From Anaerolineae bacterium (GTDB taxonomy: Bacteria; Chloroflexota; Anaerolineae; DRVO01), in NCBI GenBank assembly GCA_013178015.1, contig JABLXR010000020.1, forward strand, positions 1-63,942: 63,942 bases of DNA, written 5' to 3'. A model generated the notes under the pieces. It had not been told where the DNA came from. It searched no databases and saw only the letters and a list, made by a program, of their open reading frames with translations. A program made the position numbers and the translations under genes. Numbering within the stretch: the first letter of the stretch is position 1; each line of letters starts with the position of its first letter. Shown piece by piece: positions 56,057 through 63,942 of the stretch.

Positions 56057-56137
56057 GCTGGCTGCTACCTTGCTAGGGCTAGGATTGATGCCCATCCAGG
56101 CACGTTCTATTGGCAGGGGCCTGTAGACAACAGAGAA

Positions 56138-56167
56138 ATGCTAACAAGGAGGGAAACGGTTTGTCAA
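56138..56167 (-). promoter_or_regulatory. Promoter of the dpp operon
   Basis: On the minus strand a perfect TTGACA (56167-56162), 18-nt spacer, TAGCAT (56143-56138). Start near 56131. It lies in the short divergent gap shared with the DUF4038 glycosidase gene, so the two could be co-regulated. Confidence 0.7.
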
Positions 56168-56286
56168 GCTAGATAGTGCAAGGATGGGGTCAGGTTTTCG
56201 CTGACGATGTAGGCGCACGGGCTTGGGCAGGGCAACCCCGGTGGCTGGCGCACGTGCCGTTGAGTGCGAGGGAAGGGGTAGTTAGG

Positions 56287-57858
56287 ATGCAAAGGGTCGG
56301 AATCTGGCGGGTAGCGGAGCTGACGCTGGAGGCGGATAGGAGGCACAGCAATCCCCTGTACGACGTGGTGGTGGAGGCCCGCTTGCGGGGCCCCGGGGGC
56401 CGGGAGCGACGGGTGGAAGGGTTTTGGGACGGAGGCAAGACCTGGCGGGTGCGGTTCGCGCCCGACGCGGCGGGGGAGTGGCACTACGACATCGTCTGCC
56501 GCAAAGGCGCAGATCCGGGCCTGGACGGACGCAGCGGCGTGGTACAGTGCGTGGCAGGCGAGCCCGACGCGGCGCTCTTTCGATATGGGCCGGTGGCGGT
56601 ATCCCCAGACGGCCGGCACCTCATCCACGCCGATGGCACGCCCTTCTTCTGGCTGGCGGACGCGGCCTGGAATGGGGTTCTGAAGGCGAAGCTGTCCGAC
56701 TGGAAGGCATACCTCCGGACGCGCCGGGAGCAGGGTTTCACCGCGGTGATGTTCGTGCTCACGCACTGGCGGGCCTTCCTGGGCGACGCGCTCGGGGAGC
56801 GGGCCTACACCGGGGCGGGGCCGATCCAGGTCAACCCCGGCTTCTTCGCCCGCCTGGACGCCAAGGTAGAGGCGGTGAACCGGGAGGGCCTGCTGGCGGC
56901 GCCGGTGCTGCTGTGGGCCATCGCGGCCCCCGATGACCGCAATCCGGGCTACTCCCTGCCCGAGGACGATGCGGTGGCCCTGGCGCGGTACATGGTGGCG
57001 CGCTACGGGGCGTATCAGGTGGCCTGGCTGCTGGGCGGCGACGGCGACTACGAGGGGGAGAAGGCGGAGCGCTGGCGCCGGATCGGGCGGAGGGTGTTCG
57101 GAGACGGCCACGACCGGCCGGTGACGATGCATCCCCGCGGGGTGCAGTGGGTAGGGGTCGAGTTCCGCCGGGAGGAGTGGTTCGACTTCATCGGGTACCA
57201 GAGCGGCCACGGCGACAGCCGTGACCACCTGGCCTGGCTCACGCAGGGACCACCGGCGACGGACTGGGACACGCCGCCGGTACGGCCGGTCATCAACCTG
57301 GAGCCCAACTACGAGTATCACGTGTCCTATCACTCGCGGCAGCGATTCACCGACTACCACGTGCGTCGCGCACTGTACTGGAGCCTGCTAGTCTCTCCCA
57401 CTGCGGGCGTGACGTACGGGCACCACGGCGTGTGGCCCTGGATGGAGGAGCATGCGGTGCCCCCAGACCATCCCAGTAGCGGTGAGGCACCGCCTTGGCA
57501 CGAGGCCCTGCACAGCCCGGGCAGCATCTCCGTGAGGCACCTGCGTTCGTTCTTCAACGGCATCGAGTGGTGGCGCCTGAGGCCCGCGCCGGAGCTGCTG
57601 CTCGCCCAGCCCGGCGGCCACGACCCGGCGGAGTTCGTGGCCGTGGGTGCTACCGCAGAGAGAGACCTCGTGGTGGCGTACTTGCCGAGAGCGGGAGAGA
57701 TCGGCCTGGCTGGCAGGGAAATGCCGGAAGCGTTCCAGGCGCGCTGGTACGACCCAGCTGAGGGCACTTGGGCAGAGGCAGTTGACCTCGGTGAGGGCTG
57801 GCTCCGGTTTCGAGCAGCAGGAGAGAGGGACCGGGTGCTGCTTCTGGAAGGAGTCTGA
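56287..57858 (+). CDS. DUF5060/DUF4038 glycoside hydrolase (GH140 apiosidase-like)
   Basis: 523 residues, no signal peptide. The N-terminal beta domain (about 1-115, NPLYDVVVEARLRGPGG, GFWDGGKTWRVRFAPDAAGEW) fits DUF5060. The TIM barrel from about 120 has the DUF4038 opening DGTPFFWLADAAWNGVLKA. VMFVLTHWRAFLG, ARYGAYQVAWLLGGDGDYEG and the family-like NLEPNYEYH (with a Glu candidate catalyst) follow. A C-terminal putative collagen-binding/beta domain ends the chain. Characterised relatives (GH140) release apiose from rhamnogalacturonan II. Substrate here is inferred from the fold. ATG 56287 has GGGAAGGGG upstream; the longer frame from 56176 runs through the promoter region. Confidence 0.75.
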   Translation: MQRVGIWRVAELTLEADRRHSNPLYDVVVEARLRGPGGRERRVEGFWDGGKTWRVRFAPDAAGEWHYDIVCRKGADPGLDGRSGVVQCVAGEPDAALFRYGPVAVSPDGRHLIHADGTPFFWLADAAWNGVLKAKLSDWKAYLRTRREQGFTAVMFVLTHWRAFLGDALGERAYTGAGPIQVNPGFFARLDAKVEAVNREGLLAAPVLLWAIAAPDDRNPGYSLPEDDAVALARYMVARYGAYQVAWLLGGDGDYEGEKAERWRRIGRRVFGDGHDRPVTMHPRGVQWVGVEFRREEWFDFIGYQSGHGDSRDHLAWLTQGPPATDWDTPPVRPVINLEPNYEYHVSYHSRQRFTDYHVRRALYWSLLVSPTAGVTYGHHGVWPWMEEHAVPPDHPSSGEAPPWHEALHSPGSISVRHLRSFFNGIEWWRLRPAPELLLAQPGGHDPAEFVAVGATAERDLVVAYLPRAGEIGLAGREMPEAFQARWYDPAEGTWAEAVDLGEGWLRFRAAGERDRVLLLEGV

Positions 57859-57869
57859 GAGGCAGGTCG

Positions 57870-58925
57870 GTGGGACTCAGGTTTCGACATCGCTACCTAG
57901 ACAGCTGCACTCCTGGGTGGGAGAACGACGTGTGCCTCCTGGGAGACGTGGATGGCGATGGCTACGCCGACGTTGTCATCGGGGGCAAGGAGGGCCAGGA
58001 CAACCTGGTCTGGTATCGCTACCCCTCGTGGACGAGGCACACCATAGGCACGGCCAACCTGGAGGCCGGAGGTGTCCTGCTCGACATAACCGGGAACGGG
58101 CTACTTGACCTGGTGGCGGGGAGGCCGTCGGGCGGTAGGGAGTTGTACTGGTTGGAGAACCAGGGCACCGGGCGCTGGCCGATGCGGGTGATCGAGGACG
58201 GGCTGTGCAAGTACCACGACCAGGCAGTCGGCGATGTGGACGGCGACGGGAAAGCGGAGATCGTGGTTGCCTCTCAGGAAGCCGGCATGTTGGTGTACTA
58301 CGATCTGCCTCCCGACCCGCGGGTATCTCCCTGGCCTTCGGAGTGCAGGCACCTGGTATGCGAAGACCTGGTGGTAGAAGGGCTGGCAGTGGCGGATCTG
58401 GACGGCGACGGCCGGCAAGAGATTGTGGCCGGACCCAACTGGTTTGAACCGCCCGAGAGTGCCGGCAATAGGTGGACGCGTCACCAGTTCGCCGACTTCC
58501 GCGATTGCAGGGTGGCGGTGGGCGACCTCAACCGCGACGGTTGGCCTGAGATCGTGCTATGCGAGGGGGAAGCGGATCGAGGAAGGTTGTCCTGGTTCGA
58601 GGGAAGGGGGTGGGAGAGGGAGCACCTGATCGCGGACGACCTCTTTCACCCGCACAGCCTGGCGTTGGCGAGCTTCGGCGGCGGCGTAGAGCTCGACGTG
58701 TTCGCGGCTGAGATGGGTTTGGGCCGCCACGAGCGGGCCCGGGTGCTCATCTACGTGAACCAGGGGCAGGGTCAGTTCGAGGAGTTCTTGGTGGCGGTGG
58801 GGCATCCGACTCACGAGGCCAAGGTGGGCGATCTGGGAAAGACCGGCCTGCCGGACATAGTGGGCAAACCGTACCGGCCGGGACGGTACGTGGAGTGGTG
58901 GGAGAACGTCTCCTGGCCGGGGTAA
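57870..58925 (+). CDS. FG-GAP/VCBS repeat protein
   Basis: 351 residues with GTG start, 11 nt after the glycosidase stop, so co-transcribed. Several calcium-binding-like loops occur in repeats: GDVDGDGYADVVIGG, GDVDGDGKAEIVVAS, ADLDGDGRQEIVAGP and GDLNRDGWPEIVLCE. They form a seven-bladed propeller-like chain (FG-GAP/VCBS type). The N-terminus is hydrophilic and has no signal peptide, which is odd for a family usually exported. Trp-rich loops (WYRYPSWTRH, NWFEPPESAG) could bind sugars. Possibly an accessory or lyase-like partner of the glycosidase. Confidence 0.78.
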   Translation: MGLRFRHRYLDSCTPGWENDVCLLGDVDGDGYADVVIGGKEGQDNLVWYRYPSWTRHTIGTANLEAGGVLLDITGNGLLDLVAGRPSGGRELYWLENQGTGRWPMRVIEDGLCKYHDQAVGDVDGDGKAEIVVASQEAGMLVYYDLPPDPRVSPWPSECRHLVCEDLVVEGLAVADLDGDGRQEIVAGPNWFEPPESAGNRWTRHQFADFRDCRVAVGDLNRDGWPEIVLCEGEADRGRLSWFEGRGWEREHLIADDLFHPHSLALASFGGGVELDVFAAEMGLGRHERARVLIYVNQGQGQFEEFLVAVGHPTHEAKVGDLGKTGLPDIVGKPYRPGRYVEWWENVSWPG

Positions 58926-58993
58926 GGACGACGGAGCGGCGGTAGTCGCCAGTGCACAGCTCGTTGGGGGCTGCAGCGAGGTCGGTGCCGCGG

Positions 58994-59022
58994 TTGCCGG
59001 GAGTGGTGTGGGCGGGTATAAT
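58994..59022 (+). promoter_or_regulatory. Promoter of the tRNA-Cys/tRNA-Leu unit
   Basis: TTGCCG at 58994-58999, 17-nt spacer, perfect TATAAT at 59017-59022. The start would be near 59029, only 5 nt before tRNA-Cys. Confidence 0.7.
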
Positions 59023-59033
59023 GGGAGCTGTAG

Positions 59034-59104
59034 GGCGACGTAGCCAAGTGGCAAGGCAGGGGTCTGCAAAACCCCCATCGCCGGTTCAAATCCGGCCGTC
59101 GCCT
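59034..59104 (+). tRNA. tRNA-Cys (anticodon GCA)
   Basis: 71 nt. The acceptor GGCGACG pairs with CGTCGCC, and discriminator T gives the U73 identity element of tRNA-Cys. The anticodon loop CTGCAAA gives GCA, and the T-arm is GCCGGTTCAAATCCGGC. CCA is not encoded. Confidence 0.95.
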
Positions 59105-59121
59105 CAGAGAGGAAGACGCGT

Positions 59122-59142
59122 GCCCACTGGCGTACAGTGGGC
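59122..59142 (+). other. Hairpin between tRNA-Cys and tRNA-Leu
   Basis: GCCCACTG pairs with CAGTGGGC, 5-nt loop. Nine nt later a TTTT run (59151-59154) precedes tRNA-Leu directly. It may be a processing signal or partial terminator in a bicistronic tRNA transcript. Confidence 0.5.
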
Positions 59143-59154
59143 GTGTGTCGTTTT

Positions 59155-59237
59155 GGGGCGGTGGCGAAACGGCAGACGCTGCGGACTTAAAATCCGCTGG
59201 CCGCAAGGCCATGTGGGTTCGAATCCCACCCGCCCTA
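59155..59237 (+). tRNA. tRNA-Leu (anticodon TAA)
   Basis: 83 nt, class II. The acceptor GGGGCGG pairs with CCGCCCT (one G-U), discriminator A. The anticodon loop CTTAAAA gives TAA, a long variable arm (TGGCCGCAAGGCCA) follows, and the T-arm is GTGGGTTCGAATCCCAC. CCA is not encoded. Confidence 0.95.
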
Positions 59238-59299
59238 CCTCCTCTGCCGGGACGGCGTTGGCGCTCGTCGCCCTAGGTGAGGCTCACAGCCGCTAGGGA

Positions 59300-59314
59300 G
59301 GCGGCTGGGCCGCC
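59300..59314. terminator. Short GC hairpin between tRNA-Leu and the TPR gene end
   Basis: GGCGGC-TGG-GCCGCC, followed on the plus strand by CCCTCTCTCTC. It lies between convergent units and may stop transcripts from either side. Confidence 0.35.
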
Positions 59315-59441
59315 CCCTCTCTCTCAGAGCTGGGTGCCACAGGCAGCGTCCCTCGGCCAGCACACCCAGCGGCAAGGTGCGCGCCGAAGCTGTGACCAGG
59401 CTGCTCGGCGATGCCCGACGCCCGATCCGGTGCCGGGCGAC

Positions 59442-60446
59442 CTACTCCGCTTTCGGCGAGACCTCGGCCTCCACGCCGGGCAGCTCTCCCGGGCGCTGGG
59501 AGAGCATGCCCAGGCGCATCTTGATGGACGCGGTCAGCGCTGCATCGGTGGTCAGGGTGGAAGCCCGATCCAGTGCCTCGATGGCCTTGCCCACTTCGCC
59601 CTGCATCTCGTAGACGCTGCCCAGGGCCAGGTAGGCCATGGCCGAGGTGTCATCGGCCTCTACGGCGGCCAAAGCGGCCTCTTCCGCCTTGTCCGCGGCA
59701 TCCACTCCCCCTTGCGAGGCCATCTTGTAGTAGATCAGGGACAGGTTGGCGTAGTAGTCGGCCTGGCTGAGTTGCTGGCGGGCCCGGTCCAGGTACTGCT
59801 GGGCCTCATCGCTACGGCCCAGCTGGGTGAGGATGGCCCCGATGGCGAGGGGAGCCTCAAAGCCCTCAGCGCCGTCCTCCAGTGCAGCCATGTACTCGGC
59901 TAAAGCCGTCTCCAGCTGGCCCTGGGTGAGGTAGCTCTCGGCGCTACGCAGGCGATCGCTGGCGCCGTTTGATGATGGGGCGAGGAACACCTGATAGGCC
60001 ACCGCCAGGATCACCACAGCTACCGCTGCTACCCCCAGCCTGAGGCCCAGGCGACGCAGCCGCTGGCTCCGCTCTTCGGCCACTATCACATCCAGACGCA
60101 TCCACCAGTCTTCATTGCCGGCGCCGACCTCCCGACGGAGCTCCTCGAACCTGCTTCGGCCGACCTTGCGCACCAGCAGGGCGGCGTTGCTGCGGAAAGC
60201 GCCCTCAAGCGTCTGCAGGCGGGAGCGCTCGGCCTTGAGCTCCACCCCGAACTGCTGCTCCAGCCTGGGGATGGACTTCTCGATCACGTGCATCGTGCGA
60301 ACTGCCTCGGCAGCCTGCTCGCCGGTGCCGCGCCTCAAGTCGGCGATGGCCAACTCGGTCTGGCGCAGCAGGTCTCGCAGCTCGCTGGCGCTCTTCACGG
60401 TGTCGTGGGTGACGGGGACTCCATCAGTGTTGGCTGGGTCGCGCAT
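59442..60446 (-). CDS. Membrane-anchored TPR protein
   Basis: 334 residues. The N-terminal half (about 15-130) is helical and charged, coiled-coil-like (ELRDLLRQTELAIADL, VELKAERSRLQTLEG). One membrane helix follows at about 135-158 (LGVAAVAVVILAVAYQVFLAP). The C-terminal half (about 165-320) has tetratricopeptide repeats (AESYLTQGQLETALAEYMAA, LTQLGRSDEAQQYLDRARQQ, LALGSVYEMQGEVGKAIEAL). With one span, coil and TPR face opposite sides. ATG 60446 follows AGGAGG by 7 nt; a minus-strand TATAAT at 60510-60515 lies upstream. Role unknown, probably protein assembly. Confidence 0.78.
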   Translation of the reverse strand: MRDPANTDGVPVTHDTVKSASELRDLLRQTELAIADLRRGTGEQAAEAVRTMHVIEKSIPRLEQQFGVELKAERSRLQTLEGAFRSNAALLVRKVGRSRFEELRREVGAGNEDWWMRLDVIVAEERSQRLRRLGLRLGVAAVAVVILAVAYQVFLAPSSNGASDRLRSAESYLTQGQLETALAEYMAALEDGAEGFEAPLAIGAILTQLGRSDEAQQYLDRARQQLSQADYYANLSLIYYKMASQGGVDAADKAEEAALAAVEADDTSAMAYLALGSVYEMQGEVGKAIEALDRASTLTTDAALTASIKMRLGMLSQRPGELPGVEAEVSPKAE

Positions 60447-60803
60447 GTGCGTGCCTCCTTCGGCTTCACATGTGACAGTCGTGGATTCTCCTGCATTGGC
60501 TGCCCCCACATTATACGCAAGGTTTCGCCGTTTTGCCCCCTCGCTTGCCGGTGCCGCTTGGCGGCCGCTAGGGCGCAGCGGCCATGTCCGTAGCCACGCG
60601 CCGGCGCAATGTCCTGTCTCAAGCCGCGCCCTGCCTGGAGTCCATGGGCCGGACCGACGCGCGCATACTTGACTGGCGTAGTAGACCGTCACCACCAGTG
60701 GGCGTAGACTACCCTAGGCGTTTGCCGCAGGTGCTCTTTCGGCCGAAGGGGGCCGGACGATGAGCCGCGGGAGTCACCTTTCGTCAGTCAGAGGAGCGTT
60801 ACC
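60447..60803. other. Divergent intergenic region
   Basis: About 357 nt. A minus-strand TATAAT (60515-60510) probably serves the TPR gene. The plus-strand promoter of the copper ATPase is not obvious; AGGAG lies 8 nt before its ATG. No binding palindrome for CueR or CopY is evident. Confidence 0.5.
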
Positions 60804-62933
60804 ATGTCGACTCAGGACCGCGAGACGCACGAGAGCCACCCCCAGGATCATGCCCGTCACCACCACGAAGCGGAGCCGGTGGAGCTCCAGGCCATGGACC
60901 ACAACCTCCATGGCCGGCACGTGAGCCGCCCCGGGAAGGAGCCGGAGCACCGGGCTCACGCAGATCACACCGGGCACGAGGAGATGTTCCGTCGCCGCTT
61001 CTGGGTGTGCTTGGTGCTATCGGTGCCGGTGCTGCTCTACAGCCCCTTCATCCAGGAGCGACTGGGGTTCACCGCTCCCGAGTTCCCCGGCAGCCAGTGG
61101 GTTACTCCGCTGCTCTCGGTGGTCATCTTCCTCTACGGTGGCCTGCCTTTCCTGCAGTTGGCGGTTCCGGAACTGCGCCAGCGCCAGCCGGGCATGATGA
61201 CGCTGATATCGCTGGCTATCACGGTGGCGTTTGGCTACAGCCTGGCGGCGCTGTTCCTGCCCGCGGGGGACACCTTCTTCTGGGAGCTGGTGACCCTAAT
61301 TGACATAATGCTGCTAGGGCACTGGCTAGAGATGCGCAGCGTGCGCCGGGCCTCAGGAGCACTGGGGGAGCTGGCCAGGCTCATGCCCGACACTGCCGAG
61401 CGCATCCGGCCCGACGGCTCGGTGGAGCAGGTTCCGGTGAGTGAGCTCAATCGGGGTGACCTGGTGCTGGTACGGCCAGGGACGAGCGTGCCCGCCGACG
61501 GGGAGGTGGAGCAGGGCGAGTCGCGCGTGAACCAGGCTATGATCACGGGGGAGTCCCGGCCGGTGGCGAAGGGGCCGGGCGACCGGGTCATCGGGGGGAC
61601 GATCAACGGAGATGGGAGCCTGCGGGTCCGGGTGACGGCCACCGGGCAGGAGACGGCTCTGGCCGGAATCATGCGCCTAGTAGAGGAGGCCCAACAGAGC
61701 AAGTCCCGCACTCAGGTTCTGGCCGACCGGGCGGCGGCCTGGCTCTTCTACATCGCCCTGGCGGTGGCCGCGATCACGGCGGTGGCCTGGACGCTGGCGG
61801 TGGGCTTCCGGGTGGACGTGGTGGCCCGGGTGGCCACGGTATTGGTGATCGCCTGTCCGCACGCCCTAGGCCTGGCCATCCCGCTGGTGGTGGCCATCAC
61901 CACGACGATCGGGGCCAACAACGGCATCCTAATCCGCGATCGGCTGGCGTTGGAGGAGGCTCGGGAGGTAGACGTGCTCATCTTCGACAAGACGGGCACT
62001 CTCACCCAGGGCGAGTTCGGGGTAGTGGGGATGGCGACCGCTAACGAGTCCGGTGAAGAGCAGGCACTGGCGTTGGCGGCGGCGGTGGAGGGGGACTCGG
62101 AGCACACCCTTGCTCGTGGCATTCGACGTACGGCCCAAGAGCGGGGGCTGCGCCTGCCGGAGGTGAGCGACTTCGAGGCCATCAAGGGGCGGGGCGTCCG
62201 GGCGCGCAGCGATGGACGGACGGTGTACGTGGGCGGGCCCAGACTGCTGGAGATGCTGGGGCTGGAGTTGCCGGAGCCTCTGACGCGGTTCGAGCGCGAG
62301 GCCAGCGGCAAAGGTCAGACGGTGGTGTACCTGACCGACGAGGCGCGGGTAGAGGCGGCCTTCGCCCTGGCGGACACCATCCGCCCGGAGAGCCGTCGGG
62401 CGGTGGACCGGCTTCACCAGATGGGCGTGGAAGTGGCCATGCTGACGGGGGACAGCGAGGCGGTGGCGCGGGTCGTGGCCGAGGAGCTGGGCATAGACCA
62501 GTACTTCGCCGAGGTGCTGCCCGAGCACAAGGACGAGATGGTGAGTCGGCTGCAGCGTCAGGGAAAGAAGGTGGCCATGGTGGGCGACGGGGTGAACGAC
62601 GCCCCGGCGCTCGTGCGCGCCGACGTAGGCATCGCCATCGGCAGCGGCACCGATGTGGCCATCGAGTCGGCCGGCATTATCCTGGTCAAGAGCGATCCGC
62701 TGGACGCGGTGAAGGTCATCGAGTTAAGCCGACAGACGTACCGCAAGATGGTGCAGAATCTCGCCTGGGCCACGGGCTACAACGTGGTGGCGCTCCCGTT
62801 GGCGGCCGGGGTGCTGGCGCCCTTCGGCATACTGCTCACGCCGGCGGTGGGGGCGCTCTTCATGTCCCTGAGCACAGTGATCGTGGCCATCAACGCTCAG
62901 ACGCTGAGGCGGTGGCGGGGCACGACGGAGTAG
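60804..62933 (+). CDS. copB: CopB-type P1B-ATPase (copper/silver exporter)
   Basis: 709 residues. The N-terminus (about 8-60) is rich in His and lacks the CxxC heavy-metal domain, a CopB feature. Eight membrane helices can be placed. The metal-site helix has Cys351-Pro352-His353 (CPH, the CopB/P1B-3 motif). The A-domain has MITGESRPV, the P-domain Asp395 in [10 protein letters not shown], the nucleotide domain [11 protein letters not shown], and the hinge [20 protein letters not shown]. It should pump Cu (or Ag) outward with ATP. The conserved HP of P1B enzymes reads His434-Thr435 here. No chaperone or regulator is adjacent. Confidence 0.9.
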   Translation: MSTQDRETHESHPQDHARHHHEAEPVELQAMDHNLHGRHVSRPGKEPEHRAHADHTGHEEMFRRRFWVCLVLSVPVLLYSPFIQERLGFTAPEFPGSQWVTPLLSVVIFLYGGLPFLQLAVPELRQRQPGMMTLISLAITVAFGYSLAALFLPAGDTFFWELVTLIDIMLLGHWLEMRSVRRASGALGELARLMPDTAERIRPDGSVEQVPVSELNRGDLVLVRPGTSVPADGEVEQGESRVNQAMITGESRPVAKGPGDRVIGGTINGDGSLRVRVTATGQETALAGIMRLVEEAQQSKSRTQVLADRAAAWLFYIALAVAAITAVAWTLAVGFRVDVVARVATVLVIACPHALGLAIPLVVAITTTIGANNGILIRDRLALEEAREVDVLIFDKTGTLTQGEFGVVGMATANESGEEQALALAAAVEGDSEHTLARGIRRTAQERGLRLPEVSDFEAIKGRGVRARSDGRTVYVGGPRLLEMLGLELPEPLTRFEREASGKGQTVVYLTDEARVEAAFALADTIRPESRRAVDRLHQMGVEVAMLTGDSEAVARVVAEELGIDQYFAEVLPEHKDEMVSRLQRQGKKVAMVGDGVNDAPALVRADVGIAIGSGTDVAIESAGIILVKSDPLDAVKVIELSRQTYRKMVQNLAWATGYNVVALPLAAGVLAPFGILLTPAVGALFMSLSTVIVAINAQTLRRWRGTTE

Positions 62934-63307
62934 GCGTTTTCCATCGTCTGACGGCCGGCACCTGGCGCAGTCTGCCATTCCCTGGGGTTGACCGGCGGAG
63001 ACGGCGTGTCTATCTTGCCGGGCGAGCCATGAAGGCCGCCACGCGGGCCGTGGCGAGGGGAGGGACGTGGCAGGGAGATCCGGCCGTCACTGGTGGTTCA
63101 TTGACGAAGGCCGTTGCCCAGGGCAGCTGACACTAGGAGGCGAGCTGGTCCGCACGGGCGACGAGCGAGGGTTAGGCGCCGAGGGCGACGGTGTGGCCCC
63201 GATGGCCTTCATTGGCGTCTGCCGCCACAGGCGGGGATCTACGTGGCCTGAAGGGGCGGACGCGATCTGTTCGCTGCGGGTTCACAGCGGCCGCGGCCGG
63301 ATGGCGG
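62934..63307. other. Intergenic stretch, no gene seen
   Basis: About 370 nt between copB and the partial transporter. An 88-codon frame here has a G-rich upstream sequence but no recognisable composition. I see no strong hairpin or promoter. Confidence 0.45.
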
Positions 63308-63942
63308 GTGAGGGCACTGTCCTTGCCGGCTGAGGATGACCGTGTAGCGGTAGGGCCGGTTCGTAGCACCCGAGGTCTTCCCTGGCTTGGCAGGGCCCGT
63401 CAGGCGGCGTGGCTGCGGCCTTTCCTTGCCCTGGTGTCAGTGGTCTTCTTGGGGCAAATTGCCATCGCCCCCGGCCAGTCCCTGATCTCGGTGTACGTGG
63501 AGGCCGTGCTGGGGCGTTCCCCGGCGTTCACCTCCAACCTGCTCTCCACCCGTCTGGTGCTGGGTGCGGTGGCAGCGCTGGTGGGGGGTGGACTGGCGGA
63601 CGCCTACGGCCAGAAGAGAGTGATGGCCCTGGGAGCCTCCGGGCTGCCTCTGGTGGGGGCGGCATTCCTGCTGAGGTCGCCGGCAGCGCTGGTCCTGCTC
63701 TGGGCCTATGTGGGCTTCTCCCTAGGTCTATACACGCTAGGGCGGCAGGCGTACAGCTTGGCGTTGGTGCCGCCTCACCGGTTGGGGGTCGCCTTCGCCA
63801 TCATCTTCACCGGCATCACCTTGGGGGGAGCGGCGGGCAACCTGGCGGCTGCGGCCGTCATCAGGGAGCGGGGCTTCGGCGCCCTGGGCGTGCTCGCCAT
63901 CGTGGTAGGAACGCTGGTCTTCCTGGGGGTCGGCCTCGCCAT
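63308..63942 (+). CDS. MFS transporter, C-terminal part beyond window
   Basis: The frame is open to the right window edge, giving about 211 residues. After a hydrophilic start of about 38 residues, hydrophobic segments begin at LRPFLALVSVVFLGQIAIAPGQ. The loop LADAYGQKRVMALGASG is the MFS motif after helix 2, and RQAYSLALVPPHRLGVAFAIIFTGITLGGAAGN is a typical later helix pair. The start is unclear: GTG 63308, or TTG 63323. Likely a proton-coupled exporter; the substrate is unknown. The tail lies outside the window. Confidence 0.75.
   Translation, partial: MRALSLPAEDDRVAVGPVRSTRGLPWLGRARQAAWLRPFLALVSVVFLGQIAIAPGQSLISVYVEAVLGRSPAFTSNLLSTRLVLGAVAALVGGGLADAYGQKRVMALGASGLPLVGAAFLLRSPAALVLLWAYVGFSLGLYTLGRQAYSLALVPPHRLGVAFAIIFTGITLGGAAGNLAAAAVIRERGFGALGVLAIVVGTLVFLGVGLA

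Noticed and set aside
56164-57360. 398-codon minus-strand frame
   Set aside because: Antisense to the DUF4038 glycosidase. It also begins inside that gene, and its end crosses the dpp promoter.
63067-63333. 88-codon frame before the partial MFS gene
   Set aside because: A G-rich sequence precedes its GTG, but the protein has no recognisable features and overlaps the start of the transporter.

Overview
This is a GC-rich bacterial chromosome segment. It is most probably from Chloroflexota (Anaerolineae-like). The grounds are indirect: the DppA lipoprotein has a V-V-T-Q-E-V repeat linker behind its lipobox, there is a large secreted SBBP/fibronectin protein ending in a P-L-x-x-R-R tail, and there are Wood-Ljungdahl/fermentation-type enzymes (PFOR, NfnAB, a MetV-like protein) beside SigA, GyrB and KsgA of Gram-positive-like arrangement. 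No 16S rRNA is present, so the phylum is an inference.

Layout. 1-1681: a tyrosine recombinase with a small unknown gene directly downstream and a tRNA-Val on its other side, probably the edge of an integrated element. 1787-4018: a phenylacetate-CoA-ligase-like adenylating enzyme and a small gene with a perfect palindrome next to its start. 4295-13724: nine minus-strand genes packed with overlaps or gaps of at most 34 nt: NfnA, NfnB, two TIM-barrel carbohydrate-enzyme-like proteins, a family 3 solute-binding protein, an M28 peptidase, a SIS-domain protein, a GNAT and an MFS exporter. 14063-18395: a four-gene operon headed by a 1050-residue zinc-ribbon/kinase-like/Ig-repeat protein. 18684-24770: RecD2, a GAF histidine kinase with its NarL-type regulator, and a convergent receiver-only regulator. 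25171-30137: a UroD-fold protein, an FGGY sugar kinase, a PfkB kinase, and a geranylgeranyl-reductase-like flavoprotein facing them. 30605-36462: a small helical protein, pyruvate:ferredoxin oxidoreductase, a dihydroorotate-dehydrogenase-like protein and a MetV-like zinc/cysteine protein. 36541-39609: GNAT, RsmA and a G5/3D cell-wall protein. 39984-40069: tRNA-Ser. 40070-41124: a non-coding stretch with a MITE-like inverted repeat. 41125-45517: a membrane protein, GyrB and, convergently, SigA. 45518-47051: a gene-poor stretch with a possible ABC-ATPase remnant. 47052-49739: the SBBP protein. 49902-56056: a complete Dpp/Opp-type ABC importer (order D-F-A-B-C) with a striking tandem hairpin between dppA and dppB. 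56287-58925: a DUF4038 (apiosidase-like) glycosidase and an FG-GAP protein. 59034-59237: tRNA-Cys and tRNA-Leu. 59442-63942: a TPR membrane protein, a CopB-type P1B ATPase and the start of an MFS transporter cut by the window end.

Taken together the genes suggest an anaerobic or facultatively anaerobic heterotroph. It appears to import oligopeptides or oligosaccharides (Dpp), hydrolyse plant-type glycans (apiosidase-like and GH-like proteins), phosphorylate sugars (FGGY, PfkB), oxidise pyruvate by ferredoxin (PFOR) and balance ferredoxin and NAD(P)H by flavin bifurcation (NfnAB). Most intrinsic terminator candidates are GC-rich stems without good U-tracts. Several promoters are close to the sigma-70 consensus.
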